From Muribaculaceae bacterium (GTDB lineage: Bacteria > Bacteroidota > Bacteroidia > Bacteroidales > Muribaculaceae): DNA of 34,549 bases. A program made the translations under genes and the position numbers. The stretch lies in contig JAMPGA010000007.1 in assembly GCA_023664185.1 (NCBI GenBank), positions 1-34,549 of the forward strand. Reading direction: 5' to 3'. Below the pieces are notes generated by a model, which saw only the letters and a program-made list of their open reading frames with translations, searched no databases and was not told the DNA's origin. Positions 7,699-16,375 of the stretch are shown here, piece after piece; position 1 is the first letter of the stretch, and every line of letters begins with the position of its first letter.

Positions 7699-7706
7699 CA
7701 AAGGTA
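7699..7706 (-). promoter_or_regulatory. Candidate -7 element of the rha operon promoter
   Basis: Minus-strand TACCTTTG matches the Bacteroidetes -7 consensus TAnnTTTG, 54 bp before the rhaM ATG. A clear TTTG at -33 is absent; that position is T-rich. No rhamnose-regulator operator could be recognised. Confidence 0.55.
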
Positions 7707-7726
7707 CAAAAAAATTTCATCCCGTA

Positions 7727-7746
7727 AAAAAATAGACGGCTATTTT
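7727..7746 (-). terminator. A/T-rich hairpin after the efflux operon
   Basis: AAAAATAG (7727-7734) and CTATTTTT (7739-7746) form an 8-bp stem with loop ACGG. On the minus strand the stem is followed by further T residues. It lies about 50 bp after the outer-membrane channel stop and just upstream of the rha promoter. It could be a weak intrinsic terminator or part of the rha control region. Confidence 0.45.
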
Positions 7747-7796
7747 TGTTCGTAGCAGTCAAAAGGTGTGGTTATTGTAGTGTGAGACTTTCCCCG

Positions 7797-8981
7797 TCAG
7801 TCAAATCTGGCCAGGCGTCCCAACAGGGTGTGATATTCCCAAAGGGTGTCGATATAGTCGCGACGGGCGGCGATGATGTAGTTTGACTCTTCGATATAGG
7901 TGAGATAGGTGATGAGACGGGCGTCGAGGGCGCTGCGCAGCAGTGTGAATTGCTCCTTCGACTCAACCACCGGGGCATATTCGTCGATAATCTCCTTGAG
8001 AGCCGAGAGCCGCTTGAGGTCGCCCTTCATGGTGGCATGGGTGGTGGCGAGCTCCATCTCGGCGTCGGCGAGTGAGGCTTCGGCTTCAAGGCTGGCAGCC
8101 AGGGCCTTGCGATTGCGCCCCCAGGTGGGGAGGGTGATGCCTATGGAGAAGCCGTCGAAGTTTCCTCCGAGTTCAGTCTCGTGGACGTAGCCCACCGAGA
8201 ATCCCGGCATGCGCTGGCGTCGTTCCACCTTCACCATCGACTGTGCCGCCTTGCGCTGTTCCATGGCTGCGGCATAGGCGGGATCGCGCTCACGAAGCAT
8301 CTCGATTGAGGGGGCTGTAGGGAGCGCCGGAGCCGGAGGATAGGTAGTGCCCACCTGTGCCACCAACGGTGCCGGGTCGATGCCTCCACCGAAGGCCGAT
8401 ATCTGAGCCATGAGCTCGCTCCACTGCGACTGCAGCGAGTGGAGCTCGCGGTGCACGGCTATACGCTCTATGACGGTCTTATTGTAGTCGAGGCGCGTCT
8501 CTATCCCCTCGCTGGCAGCTATGCGGAAGTATGATTCCAGCGAGTCGACCCTCTGAGCAAGCGATGTGTGCATATCGAGCAGCTGAGCCAGGTGTATGGC
8601 ATCGAGCAGCAGCTGGCGCGCCTGTGCACGTGTCTCCACCATGGTCGACTCGAGCAGATACTGCGATGCTGAGCGTGCCTGGCGCGCTGCCTGGCGGCGC
8701 GCTGCATACACTCCGGGCCAGTCAAACGACTGGCTCACCGACAGAGCCCATTTGTTGCCCACCTCGCTGTTTGATCCCCAGACCCTCGAAAACTCAGCCT
8801 CCGGGCCAGCGAGCTGATTGTCGGCCTCAAGGTTGAGATTCTCACTTTCGGCGCGCAGCTGCTGGGAGCGTACCGATGGATTTGACTGAATCAGCGTGGC
8901 GAGTGCGTTATCGAAGGTTGTCTGGGCCAATGTGGCTATAGGCAACAGTAAGATAAGGGTAGCAAGAAGTCGGTGGGTCAT
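7797..8981 (-). CDS. TolC/CzcC-family outer-membrane efflux channel
   Basis: Outer-membrane exit duct of the tripartite metal efflux system encoded with it. It has 394 residues: an N-terminal signal peptide (MTHRLLATLILLLPIATLAQ, cleaved after Ala-Gln), then two outer-membrane-efflux repeats rich in long heptad-like helices (for example RQAARQARSASQYL and SLADAEMELATTHATM). Shorter than E. coli TolC, it fits the CzcC/CusC size class. Its ATG overlaps the pump stop codon by 4 bp (ATGA at 8978-8981), so the two are translationally coupled. Confidence 0.9.
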   Translation of the reverse strand: MTHRLLATLILLLPIATLAQTTFDNALATLIQSNPSVRSQQLRAESENLNLEADNQLAGPEAEFSRVWGSNSEVGNKWALSVSQSFDWPGVYAARRQAARQARSASQYLLESTMVETRAQARQLLLDAIHLAQLLDMHTSLAQRVDSLESYFRIAASEGIETRLDYNKTVIERIAVHRELHSLQSQWSELMAQISAFGGGIDPAPLVAQVGTTYPPAPALPTAPSIEMLRERDPAYAAAMEQRKAAQSMVKVERRQRMPGFSVGYVHETELGGNFDGFSIGITLPTWGRNRKALAASLEAEASLADAEMELATTHATMKGDLKRLSALKEIIDEYAPVVESKEQFTLLRSALDARLITYLTYIEESNYIIAARRDYIDTLWEYHTLLGRLARFD

Positions 8982-11900
8982 GTCAGTGGGGTAGTGCGGT
9001 TTTGGGTGATTTGATAGATTACAGGTATTACAAAGATGTTGAGCAGGGTGGATGAGAGTAGACCGCCCAGAATCACTATGGCCATGGGCGACTGCAGTTC
9101 GTTGCCGGGGCGCGATGCTCCCAAGGCCAGAGGTATGAGGGCCAGTGCCGAGCTTAGGGCTGTCATCAAAATGGGGTTGAGGCGATCAGCTGACCCCTTC
9201 ATGACGGTCTCCATGAGTGGCATCCCCTCGGCCCGCAGGGCATCGTAGCGCGACATCAGCAGCATGCCGTTGCGGGTGGCTATGCCCATGAGCGAGATAA
9301 AGCCGATGATAGCCGGAATGTTGAGTTGCCCTGAGCTCAGCCTCAGTATCAACACACCCCCTATGAGCGCCAGCGGCATATTGAGCATGATGATGAGCGA
9401 GCGCGAGGCCGAACGGTACTGTCCGTAGAGAAGCATGAAAATTATCACTATCGACAGTATGCTCACCAGCCCAAGAGTGCGCGAGGCCGAGGCTTCGCTC
9501 TCAAACTGGCCGCCATAGGTCAGATAATAACCTTCGGGGAGCTTGAGGGTGGAGTCGAGGGTATGGCGGATATTGTCGACGGTGCCGCGCAGGTCGCTTG
9601 AGTTGACGTTGGCCGATATGACTATGCGTCGCTTCACCCCCTCGCGACTTATGGAGTTGGGCCCGGAGGTCGACACGATGTCGGCCACGGCCGAAAGGGG
9701 CACCTTGCCCAGGCGTGAGTCAATGGGGAGTGAGGCTATGTCGGCGGCCGAACTTCTGGCCGAGGGCTCCATGCGCAGGGTGAGGTCGTAGGGTGTGCCG
9801 TTCTCATATACCTGCGAAACCTTCTCTCCGGCAAGGGCTATAGCCACAAAGCGTGTGAACTCGGGCAGAGTGATGCCGTAATATGCCAGCATATCGCGCC
9901 GCGGTTTTATAGAAAGCTCCGGGCGCTCCATCTGCTGCTCTATATTCACATCTACCACCCCCTCCACTTGGCTCACCTCCCGACGTATGCGTGCACCCAG
10001 GCGGTTGAGGGTGGAAAGGTCATCGCCAAACAGCTTTATAGCTATCTGAGCCTCGGTGCCCGAGAGCATGGCGTCGATGCGGTGTGAAATGGGCTGACCC
10101 ACTTCGACGTTTACTCCCGGAAGGCTGGCGAGGCGGTGGCGCAGATCGGCCAGCATGCTCTCCTTTGAGCGGTCGGTGAGTGTGTAGGGGGCCTCGATCT
10201 CGCTGACGTTCACTCCCAGCGAGTGTTCGTCGAGCTCGGCGCGGCCGGTCTTGCGTGCGGTCTTGCTGATTTCAGGGGTCTCGAGTATTATCTTTTCGGC
10301 TTCCCGACCCAGACGGTCGCTCTCGTCGAGCGATATGCCGGGCAGAGTGCTGACATTGATGGTGAGCGACCCCTCGTTGAACGGAGGCAAAAACGAGCGC
10401 CCGAGTGTAAAGAAGAGTCCCAGGCTCACAGCGAAAAGCACCCCGGTGGTCACCAGCACAGGCTTGGGGTGGGAGAGGGCGCTGCGCAGCCCCTTGGAAT
10501 AGACGCCTGCAAGGAGGTGCGACGCTATGGGCTCTTTGGCGAGTTCGCGCTCGGCACGGCGCGAGCCCAACAGATAGGAGCAGAGCACCGGTGTCACAGT
10601 CAGTGCTACGAGCGTCGAGGCTATGAGAGCCACGACAAACGACAGACCCAGCGGCCTGAGCATGCGCCCCTCCATGCCACTGAGAAAGAACAGCGGCAGA
10701 AATGAAGCCATGATGATGAGCGAGGAGTTGAAAATGGGGAGACGCACCTCGCGCGAGGCATTGAAAATGGTGTCGATCAAGGCCGCGGTGCCCTGTGGGC
10801 GCTCCCTGCGCAGGCGTTTGTGCACATTCTCCACATCGACAATGGCATCGTCGACCAGCGAGCCTATGGCTATGGCTATGCCGCCGAGGCTCATAGTGTT
10901 GATGGTGAGCCCGAGCAGATGGAGCACTATGACGGTTACCATGATGGAGAGGGGGAGTGCAATGAGCGAGATGAGTGTGGTGCGCACATCCATCAGAAAC
11001 ACAAACAGCACTATGATCACAAACAGAGCTCCGACAAACAGCGACTCCTTAAGATTGGATATGGAGCGGTCTATGAAATCGGCCTGGCGGAAAATGTCGG
11101 TGTCTACAGTGACATCGGCCGGGAAAGTGTTTTTGAGCGACGCGAGCTCCTCTTCTATGCCCGCAGTGAGAGGAATTGTGCCTGCGCCGGGCTGTTTGGT
11201 GACGGTGATGAGCACGGCCTCGGTGCCCGAGAGCGAGGCTGCGCCCAGGCGGGGCTCGCTTGTGCCCACAGTTACTTCGGCCACATCGGAGAGTCTGATG
11301 GGGAGCCCTGAACTGTCGGTGCCCACCACACTGTTGGCAAGCTCATCAACCGAGTTGGTGGCTACATCGGCCTTCACCAGATACTCGTTGCCATACTCAT
11401 AAACGACTCCGCCTGAGACGTTGGTGTTCATCTCGTAGAGCGCTTCGCGCAGCTCACCCACAGTGATGCCATAGCGCTGCATCTTGGCGGGGCAGAGCAA
11501 TATCTGATACTCTTTGGGTTCGCCCCCGATCACCGATACACCGGCCACGCCAGGCATCCCCAGCAGACGCGGAGCTATGATGCGGTCGGCCAGCGTGCGT
11601 AACTCCGTGGAGGTAGTCAGAGAGTCGGCTGTGAGACCTATGATGAGCATCTCGCCCAATATGGATGACTGAGGTCCAAGTGTGGGGGTGCCTGCCCCGG
11701 CCGCCAGCTTTCCGGATACACTCGACAGGCGCTCGGCTACTATCTGGCGTGCCTTATAAACATCGGTATTCCAGTCGAATTCAACCCATACCACCGAGAA
11801 TCCGGGGGTGGACTGCGATCTCACTCTCCTCACACCCTCGGCGCCGTTTACGGCTGTCTCCACCGGATAGGTCACACCGCGTTCAATCTCTTCAGGAGCC

Positions 11901-12076
11901 ATTCCGGGCGCCTCGGTCATCACCACCACGGTGGGGGCGTTGAGGTCGGGGAAGATGTCGACATCGGTTTTCATCATCACCCACACGCCGCACATCAGCA
12001 GCAATCCTGCTGCCACCAGTACGGCCATTCGGGCGCTGAGCGATGCCTTGATTATTCTGTCGAGCATGGCGGTCAA
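8978..12076 (-). CDS. Heavy-metal RND efflux pump (CusA/CzcA family)
   Basis: Inner-membrane proton-driven exporter, 1032 residues, with the usual RND layout: TM1 at about 14-34, a periplasmic loop, TM2-6, TM7, a second loop, and TM8-12. The TM4 block reads GGIAIAIGSLVDDAIVDVEN; Asp409 corresponds to the conserved VD aspartate needed for proton relay, with Asp410 beside it. The GGIAIAxG form resembles CusA (monovalent Cu/Ag) more than the DFG form of CzcA, but the His-rich adaptor points to divalent metals, so the substrate stays open. FPDLNAPTVVVMTEAPGM near residue 42 is a heavy-metal subfamily hallmark. It overlaps both neighbours by 4 bp. Confidence 0.93.
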   Translation of the reverse strand: MTAMLDRIIKASLSARMAVLVAAGLLLMCGVWVMMKTDVDIFPDLNAPTVVVMTEAPGMAPEEIERGVTYPVETAVNGAEGVRRVRSQSTPGFSVVWVEFDWNTDVYKARQIVAERLSSVSGKLAAGAGTPTLGPQSSILGEMLIIGLTADSLTTSTELRTLADRIIAPRLLGMPGVAGVSVIGGEPKEYQILLCPAKMQRYGITVGELREALYEMNTNVSGGVVYEYGNEYLVKADVATNSVDELANSVVGTDSSGLPIRLSDVAEVTVGTSEPRLGAASLSGTEAVLITVTKQPGAGTIPLTAGIEEELASLKNTFPADVTVDTDIFRQADFIDRSISNLKESLFVGALFVIIVLFVFLMDVRTTLISLIALPLSIMVTVIVLHLLGLTINTMSLGGIAIAIGSLVDDAIVDVENVHKRLRRERPQGTAALIDTIFNASREVRLPIFNSSLIIMASFLPLFFLSGMEGRMLRPLGLSFVVALIASTLVALTVTPVLCSYLLGSRRAERELAKEPIASHLLAGVYSKGLRSALSHPKPVLVTTGVLFAVSLGLFFTLGRSFLPPFNEGSLTINVSTLPGISLDESDRLGREAEKIILETPEISKTARKTGRAELDEHSLGVNVSEIEAPYTLTDRSKESMLADLRHRLASLPGVNVEVGQPISHRIDAMLSGTEAQIAIKLFGDDLSTLNRLGARIRREVSQVEGVVDVNIEQQMERPELSIKPRRDMLAYYGITLPEFTRFVAIALAGEKVSQVYENGTPYDLTLRMEPSARSSAADIASLPIDSRLGKVPLSAVADIVSTSGPNSISREGVKRRIVISANVNSSDLRGTVDNIRHTLDSTLKLPEGYYLTYGGQFESEASASRTLGLVSILSIVIIFMLLYGQYRSASRSLIIMLNMPLALIGGVLILRLSSGQLNIPAIIGFISLMGIATRNGMLLMSRYDALRAEGMPLMETVMKGSADRLNPILMTALSSALALIPLALGASRPGNELQSPMAIVILGGLLSSTLLNIFVIPVIYQITQNRTTPLT

Positions 12077-13191
12077 TGATTATGCGAGTGCCCTTCGGGA
12101 ACCACTGCGGCCTGCTCGGCCAGTCGGACGAACGTGACTCCTGCGGATACCACCGAGTCCCCCTCCGAGAGTCCCTGCTCTATTATCACCCTCTCGCCGT
12201 CGGAGCGTCCGGCTGTCACGGGTCGCTTTTCGTAGGCATGGTCGGAAGTTTTTATGAAAACAAACATCTGTCCCAGCTGCTCGTAGAGAGCCTGAGAGGG
12301 TACGGAGAGTTCATTACCCTTGGGGGCAGAAGCCAGATAGACCTCTACGGCCGTGCCGGGGATTATGCCCGCACCGCCGTCAAACGAAAAATACACAGGT
12401 ATATATCCCGGCGTGGCCACACCTCCGGCCTGGGATGCCGACACCAGCCGGCCGCCACGCTCGCTGAGACGTACGGGTGAGCCGGAGTGTGGGGTGATTA
12501 CGGCATCGGTTATGGAAGATAGGAAATTGCTCTGCGAGGCCGGAAGAAGAGCCCGTAGGGTGAGGCCGCTGGAGGCTGAGATCTCGGCTATCGGTTGGCC
12601 GGCTGACACATATTCGCCATCGGCCACATTGAGCCGGGTCACCACCCCGGAAGCCTTAACCTTGGCTGAGCCGGAGGCTGCGCGGGGCGAATATGTAGCC
12701 TCAGCAGCTGCCACGGCTGCCAGGGCGTCGTTGTAATCCTTCTTTGTCACGAGGCCTTGTTTCATCAGCGGTGTGACGCGCTCGAGCTCACGCCTGGCAG
12801 CGTCGAGATTGGCCTTTGCAACACGGTTGGCGTCGCCGCCACTCACATCCTTAGCCGAGACAGTGGCCAGAGTCTGTCCGGCCTTCACGCTGCTACCCTC
12901 GGTGATACCTTTGGCCAGGCTTACAATGCCGGCAGCTGGAGCCGATACCACACCCTTGTCGGCCGAAAGCGGGAGTACCTCTCCCGACACCTTAACCACT
13001 TGAGCCACAGGGCCTCGCCGTGCTGCCTCAAGCTCTATACCATAACGGGCGGCATCAGCGGGGCTCACCACTATCTCCCCTTCCTCGTGATGGTGGGCTT
13101 CATTCTCTTCCTCATGATTTTCGGAGTGACTGTGGGTGCAACCACACAAAACCGTGGTGGCCAAAGCCAAAGTTATCCTGGTTAGATTCAT
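12073..13191 (-). CDS. Periplasmic adaptor lipoprotein of metal efflux (CusB/CzcB family)
   Basis: Membrane-fusion protein linking the RND pump to the outer-membrane channel. I place the start at ATG 13191 because it opens a lipoprotein signal peptide (MNLTRITLALATTVLCGC, lipid Cys18). An in-frame start at 13245 would add 18 residues before the signal and would lie upstream of one candidate -7 box. Directly after the Cys is a His/Glu-rich segment (HSHSENHEEENEAHHHEEGE), and the protein ends GHSHNH; both are likely metal-binding. The barrel-sandwich segments flank a helical hairpin (LDAARRELERVTPLMKQG). It is the first gene of the three-gene efflux operon and ends with a 4-bp overlap into the pump. 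Confidence 0.92.
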   Translation of the reverse strand: MNLTRITLALATTVLCGCTHSHSENHEEENEAHHHEEGEIVVSPADAARYGIELEAARRGPVAQVVKVSGEVLPLSADKGVVSAPAAGIVSLAKGITEGSSVKAGQTLATVSAKDVSGGDANRVAKANLDAARRELERVTPLMKQGLVTKKDYNDALAAVAAAEATYSPRAASGSAKVKASGVVTRLNVADGEYVSAGQPIAEISASSGLTLRALLPASQSNFLSSITDAVITPHSGSPVRLSERGGRLVSASQAGGVATPGYIPVYFSFDGGAGIIPGTAVEVYLASAPKGNELSVPSQALYEQLGQMFVFIKTSDHAYEKRPVTAGRSDGERVIIEQGLSEGDSVVSAGVTFVRLAEQAAVVPEGHSHNH

Positions 13192-13209
13192 CCTTGTGTT
13201 TTTTTGCTG

Positions 13210-13217
13210 CAAAGTTA
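13210..13217 (-). promoter_or_regulatory. Proximal -7 element before the efflux operon
   Basis: Minus-strand TAACTTTG fits TAnnTTTG, 18 bp before the adaptor ATG. It lacks a clear -33 TTTG. The perfect palindrome TCCCGCGGGA (13224-13233) lies just upstream and might be an operator. Confidence 0.4.
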
Positions 13218-13264
13218 CGGCTATCCCGCGGGAGTCGCATTGCACTTTTCTGCCATTTCTCTTG

Positions 13265-13296
13265 CAAAGTTACCAAACATGCATGGTTTTGACAAA
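13265..13296 (-). promoter_or_regulatory. Main candidate promoter of the metal efflux operon
   Basis: Minus-strand TTTG (13296-13293), a 20-bp spacer, then TAACTTTG (13272-13265) match the Bacteroidetes -33/-7 pattern. Transcription would begin near 13258 and leave a leader of about 67 nt. The spacer contains a near-palindrome centred on ATGCAT (CAAAAC-CATGCATG-TTTG), a plausible binding site for a metal-responsive regulator. Confidence 0.6.
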
Positions 13297-13299
13297 TAA

Positions 13300-13323
13300 A
13301 TCTAACTAAGACATCTAACTAAG
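13300..13323. repeat. Tandem 11-bp repeat in the divergent intergenic region
   Basis: ATCTAACTAAG occurs at 13300-13310 and again at 13313-13323, a 13-bp period. The second copy runs into ATATGTTAG, giving a CTAAC...GTTAG inverted pair. It lies between the two divergent promoters and could be a regulatory site; nothing more can be said. Confidence 0.5.
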
Positions 13324-13375
13324 ATATGTTAGCTTTTTTTTACTTTTCGGACTCGCTACTTAACGAAATAGTTGT

Positions 13376-13383
13376 TAACTTTG
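13376..13383 (+). promoter_or_regulatory. Candidate -7 element of the DUF6242 gene
   Basis: TAACTTTG fits TAnnTTTG, about 50 bp before the ATG at 13434. The -33 TTTG is not evident at normal spacing. Confidence 0.5.
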
Positions 13384-13433
13384 CAACTTGAAACATTGTA
13401 TGGAGGTTCGCCCTCCCACTTTCAAACCACATT

Positions 13434-14891
13434 ATGATCAGAAGATTTCAACCATATCTTATTGCTGTCCTGATGTTTGCCGGGATTTTGACGGCGTGCA
13501 ATTCCGATTCGGAATTCTCCAGCGCCACCAGCGCATACTCCAACTGTGAGGTCTCGTCATTCCAGCTTCAGCGCAACGACGACCTGCTTTATGGCCTGGA
13601 TTCCGTGTATTTCGCCATTGACCTGGTCAACGCCGAGATATTCAACGCCGATTCTCTCCCCGTGGGCACCAATACTTCGAAGCTTCTCATAAAGGTGGGC
13701 ACGGAGTCGGCCTCGGCATGCAATGTCACCTTCCATCTTTCGGGCACCGACCGCGACACTACCATCAACCTGATAGACTCGCCCAACGACTCCATCAACT
13801 TTGCCGACGGCCCCGTGACGCTTGAGATTGTTTCTTACAGCGGTCTGGCTCGCCGCAGCTACAACGTGAAAGTCAATGTCCACAACGTGGCTCCCGATAC
13901 CCTGTGGTGGGACGAAGATGCCATTCGCCCCTTACCCACCACGCTCACTTCGGTCAAGGCTCAGAAGTCTGTGATGTTTGACGGTGAGATCTACTGCTAT
14001 ACTACCGACGGTAACTCTTTTGCCCTGAGCAAGATATCCGATCCGTTTGACATGATCTCGAAGACAGCCTCCGTCGTTCTGCCTGCCGGAGCCGATATCT
14101 CGACAATCACTGCCACCACCGATGCCATTTACTGCCTGGATGCCGGAGGACGCCTCTATGGCTCGACTGACGGAGAGACCTGGACCGACCGCCAGACCGT
14201 TATGACCCATATCTACGGAGCCTATGGCTCAACCCTGCTTGGCGCACTTGAAGAGACCGACGGCTGGAAGCACCTCACATATCCGGCCACTACGGTTACC
14301 CCGATCCCCGCAGGGTGTCCGGTGAAAGGCGCCTCTGCTCCGGTAGAGTTTACCAGCAAATGGAACATCACCCCCACGGCTGTTATCTTTGGAGGTGTGG
14401 ATGCACAGGGCGCCATCTCGGGCTATGCCTGGGCATATGACGGAACAATGTGGTCGCGCCTCAGCAACAAACCCGCTCCGGTGGCCGTGAGCGGCACAAC
14501 GGTCTTCCCTTACAATACTCCCAAGGTGAGCCTCACCTCGTGGAGAGTGACCGACCGCTCGGCCCTCCTGGCTCTTGGTGGCCTTATGGAGAATGGGGCT
14601 GTGAACGATACGGTCTACGTGTCGCACGACTTTGGCATAACCTGGACAAAGGGAGAGGCTACGCTGCAGCTCCCCACTTACTATCCACGCGTCTATGGTG
14701 CCGATGTTTTTGTGGTGGATCGCACCATCCACGCCGACGCCACCGAGAGTCGCAGTCGTGTCATCAAACCAGTCACCGAATGGGAGTGCCCATATATATA
14801 TGTGTTCGGCGGTGTGGATAAGAACGGAGCCCTCGTAAGCACTGTGCGCCGCGGAGTCATAAACCGTTTCACCTTCAAACCCCTCTACTGA
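13434..14891 (+). CDS. DUF6242-type lipoprotein, probable beta-propeller
   Basis: A 485-residue envelope lipoprotein. The signal ends GILTAC-NSDSEFSS with a good lipobox. An N-terminal domain (about 35-150, ending RRSYNVKVNVHNV) looks like an Ig-like or DUF-type beta domain. After that come repeated kelch/BNR-like strands such as FDGEIYCYTTDGNSFAL, YGSTDGETWTDR and VSHDFGITWTKG, which suggest a propeller. I believe this is the DUF6242 family of Bacteroidetes; its molecular role is unknown. The gene ends 5 bp before the next start, so it is probably co-transcribed with the DUF6089-uppS-bamA group and may have an envelope-related role by association. Confidence 0.85.
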   Translation: MIRRFQPYLIAVLMFAGILTACNSDSEFSSATSAYSNCEVSSFQLQRNDDLLYGLDSVYFAIDLVNAEIFNADSLPVGTNTSKLLIKVGTESASACNVTFHLSGTDRDTTINLIDSPNDSINFADGPVTLEIVSYSGLARRSYNVKVNVHNVAPDTLWWDEDAIRPLPTTLTSVKAQKSVMFDGEIYCYTTDGNSFALSKISDPFDMISKTASVVLPAGADISTITATTDAIYCLDAGGRLYGSTDGETWTDRQTVMTHIYGAYGSTLLGALEETDGWKHLTYPATTVTPIPAGCPVKGASAPVEFTSKWNITPTAVIFGGVDAQGAISGYAWAYDGTMWSRLSNKPAPVAVSGTTVFPYNTPKVSLTSWRVTDRSALLALGGLMENGAVNDTVYVSHDFGITWTKGEATLQLPTYYPRVYGADVFVVDRTIHADATESRSRVIKPVTEWECPYIYVFGGVDKNGALVSTVRRGVINRFTFKPLY

Positions 14892-14896
14892 TAGCT

Positions 14897-15604
14897 GTGA
14901 AACTCTCTAAGCTTCTGCCATTCTTGTTTATAGCGTTCGCCTCGGCCGTGATGTGTCCGGGTGCGAGGGCTCAGGCTATGGCACCCGCTGAGGAGTATAA
15001 GTTTGATATAGGTGTCGGGCTTGGCATGGCCGGCTATCTTGGCGACGCCAACGAAAGCTCCATATTCAGCCATCCGGGCGTAGCCTTCAACGGCTCGTTC
15101 CGCTATCTGGCCAATACGCGCCTGGCTCTGCGAGGACTGCTATCAGTGGCATCGCTGAGCGGCTCGACAGCCGATATGGACAACTATATGCCCGGCGGAG
15201 CCGTCTACGACTTCAAGACCACACTTTACGACCTCTCGGTGCGCGGCGAGTTTAACTTTTTCAACTACGGCATCGGGGAGAGCTACAAAAAACTCAGCCG
15301 TATCACCCCCTATCTGGCTCTTGGCCTGGGTGTGAGCATGGCCTCGACAGGCGACGGCTCGTTTGTGGCCATGTCGCTGCCAATGTCGGTGGGTGTGAAA
15401 TATAAACTCCGCCCGCGCCTCAATCTAGGCCTGGAGTTTACCATGAACAAGATCTTCGGCGACAAGGTGGACTCCCATCTGCTCGACGATCCTTATCTCA
15501 TTAAAAGTTCGTTCCTGAAGAATACCGACTGGTGTTCGACCATCGTACTGTCCATAAGTTATGAATTTGGCCGCCGCTGCGTGGCCTGCAACCGACAGGA
15601 CTGA
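14897..15604 (+). CDS. DUF6089-type outer-membrane beta-barrel protein
   Basis: A 235-residue protein. The start codon is GTG at 14897, chosen because it alone gives a full signal peptide (MKLSKLLPFLFIAFASAVMC...ARAQ). The mature part alternates as expected for an 8-10-strand barrel (GVGLGMAGYLGD, NTRLALRGLLSVAS, ITPYLALGLGVSM) and ends with aromatic strands. Proteins of this type (DUF6089) commonly precede uppS and bamA in Bacteroidetes, so a part in outer-membrane assembly is possible but unproven. The last ~8 residues hold two Cys (CVACN), unusual for a barrel terminus. Confidence 0.85.
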   Translation: MKLSKLLPFLFIAFASAVMCPGARAQAMAPAEEYKFDIGVGLGMAGYLGDANESSIFSHPGVAFNGSFRYLANTRLALRGLLSVASLSGSTADMDNYMPGGAVYDFKTTLYDLSVRGEFNFFNYGIGESYKKLSRITPYLALGLGVSMASTGDGSFVAMSLPMSVGVKYKLRPRLNLGLEFTMNKIFGDKVDSHLLDDPYLIKSSFLKNTDWCSTIVLSISYEFGRRCVACNRQD

Positions 15605-15634
15605 CTTCTTGACCCACAATCAAAACCACCGTAT

Positions 15635-16375
15635 ATGAATAAAGCCGAAATAGACCTTGAGCGCCTTCCCGAGCATGTGGCCATCATCATGGATGGCAAC
15701 GGCCGCTGGGCACGTGCGCGCGGCATGGAGCGCAGTCTCGGACACGCCGAGGGTGTCAACACCGTGAGGCGCATCACCGAGGCTGCATCGGAGATAGGTG
15801 TGAAGTATCTTACTCTCTACACCTTCTCCACCGAAAACTGGAACCGCCCGGCCCAGGAGGTGGAGGCTCTGATGCATTTGATTGTGATGGCAATAGAGCG
15901 CGAGACCCCCGACCTGATCAAAAACAATGTGCGCCTCACTATGATAGGCGATATAATGCGCCTGCCCGCCGAGGCCCGTCAGCGTCTTGAAAAGTGCATG
16001 GCCGACACATCGCACTGCACCGGCCTCACCTTGACTCTGGCCTTGAGCTATTCGTCACGCTGGGAGATAATGAGAGCTGCACGCCTCTTTGCCGAGGATG
16101 TGGCCGCCGGCATTCGCCAGCCCTCCGAGATGATATCCGACGATATCTTTGCCTCCTATCTGGCCACCGCCGGAATGCCCGACCCCGACCTGCTGATACG
16201 CACCGGTGGTGATCATCGTGTCAGCAACTATCTGCTTTGGCAGATAGCCTATTCAGAAATTTTCGTTACAGATACATTCTGGCCCGACTTCTCGAAAGAG
16301 GAGTTTTACGGAGCCATTGCCAACTATCAGAATAGAGAGCGCCGTTTCGGCCTCACTTCCGACCAAATAAAATGA
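15635..16375 (+). CDS. uppS: Undecaprenyl diphosphate synthase
   Basis: Cis-prenyltransferase that makes the C55 lipid carrier for peptidoglycan and surface polysaccharides by adding isopentenyl units to farnesyl diphosphate. It has 246 residues. The catalytic motif is [11 protein letters not shown] with Asp20; [14 protein letters not shown] follows near residue 60. [15 protein letters not shown] starts at Arg189; Asp193 stands where many homologues have Glu or Ser. The stop overlaps the bamA start by 4 bp (16372-16375). Confidence 0.97.
   Translation: MNKAEIDLERLPEHVAIIMDGNGRWARARGMERSLGHAEGVNTVRRITEAASEIGVKYLTLYTFSTENWNRPAQEVEALMHLIVMAIERETPDLIKNNVRLTMIGDIMRLPAEARQRLEKCMADTSHCTGLTLTLALSYSSRWEIMRAARLFAEDVAAGIRQPSEMISDDIFASYLATAGMPDPDLLIRTGGDHRVSNYLLWQIAYSEIFVTDTFWPDFSKEEFYGAIANYQNRERRFGLTSDQIK

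Noticed and set aside
10223..11402. Several long open frames (160-259 residues) opposite the RND pump
   Set aside because: They are antisense shadows of a fully conserved pump, low-complexity in composition and without motifs.
13192..13245. Longer adaptor start (18 extra residues)
   Set aside because: It would put residues before a good lipoprotein signal and place a candidate -7 box inside the coding region.
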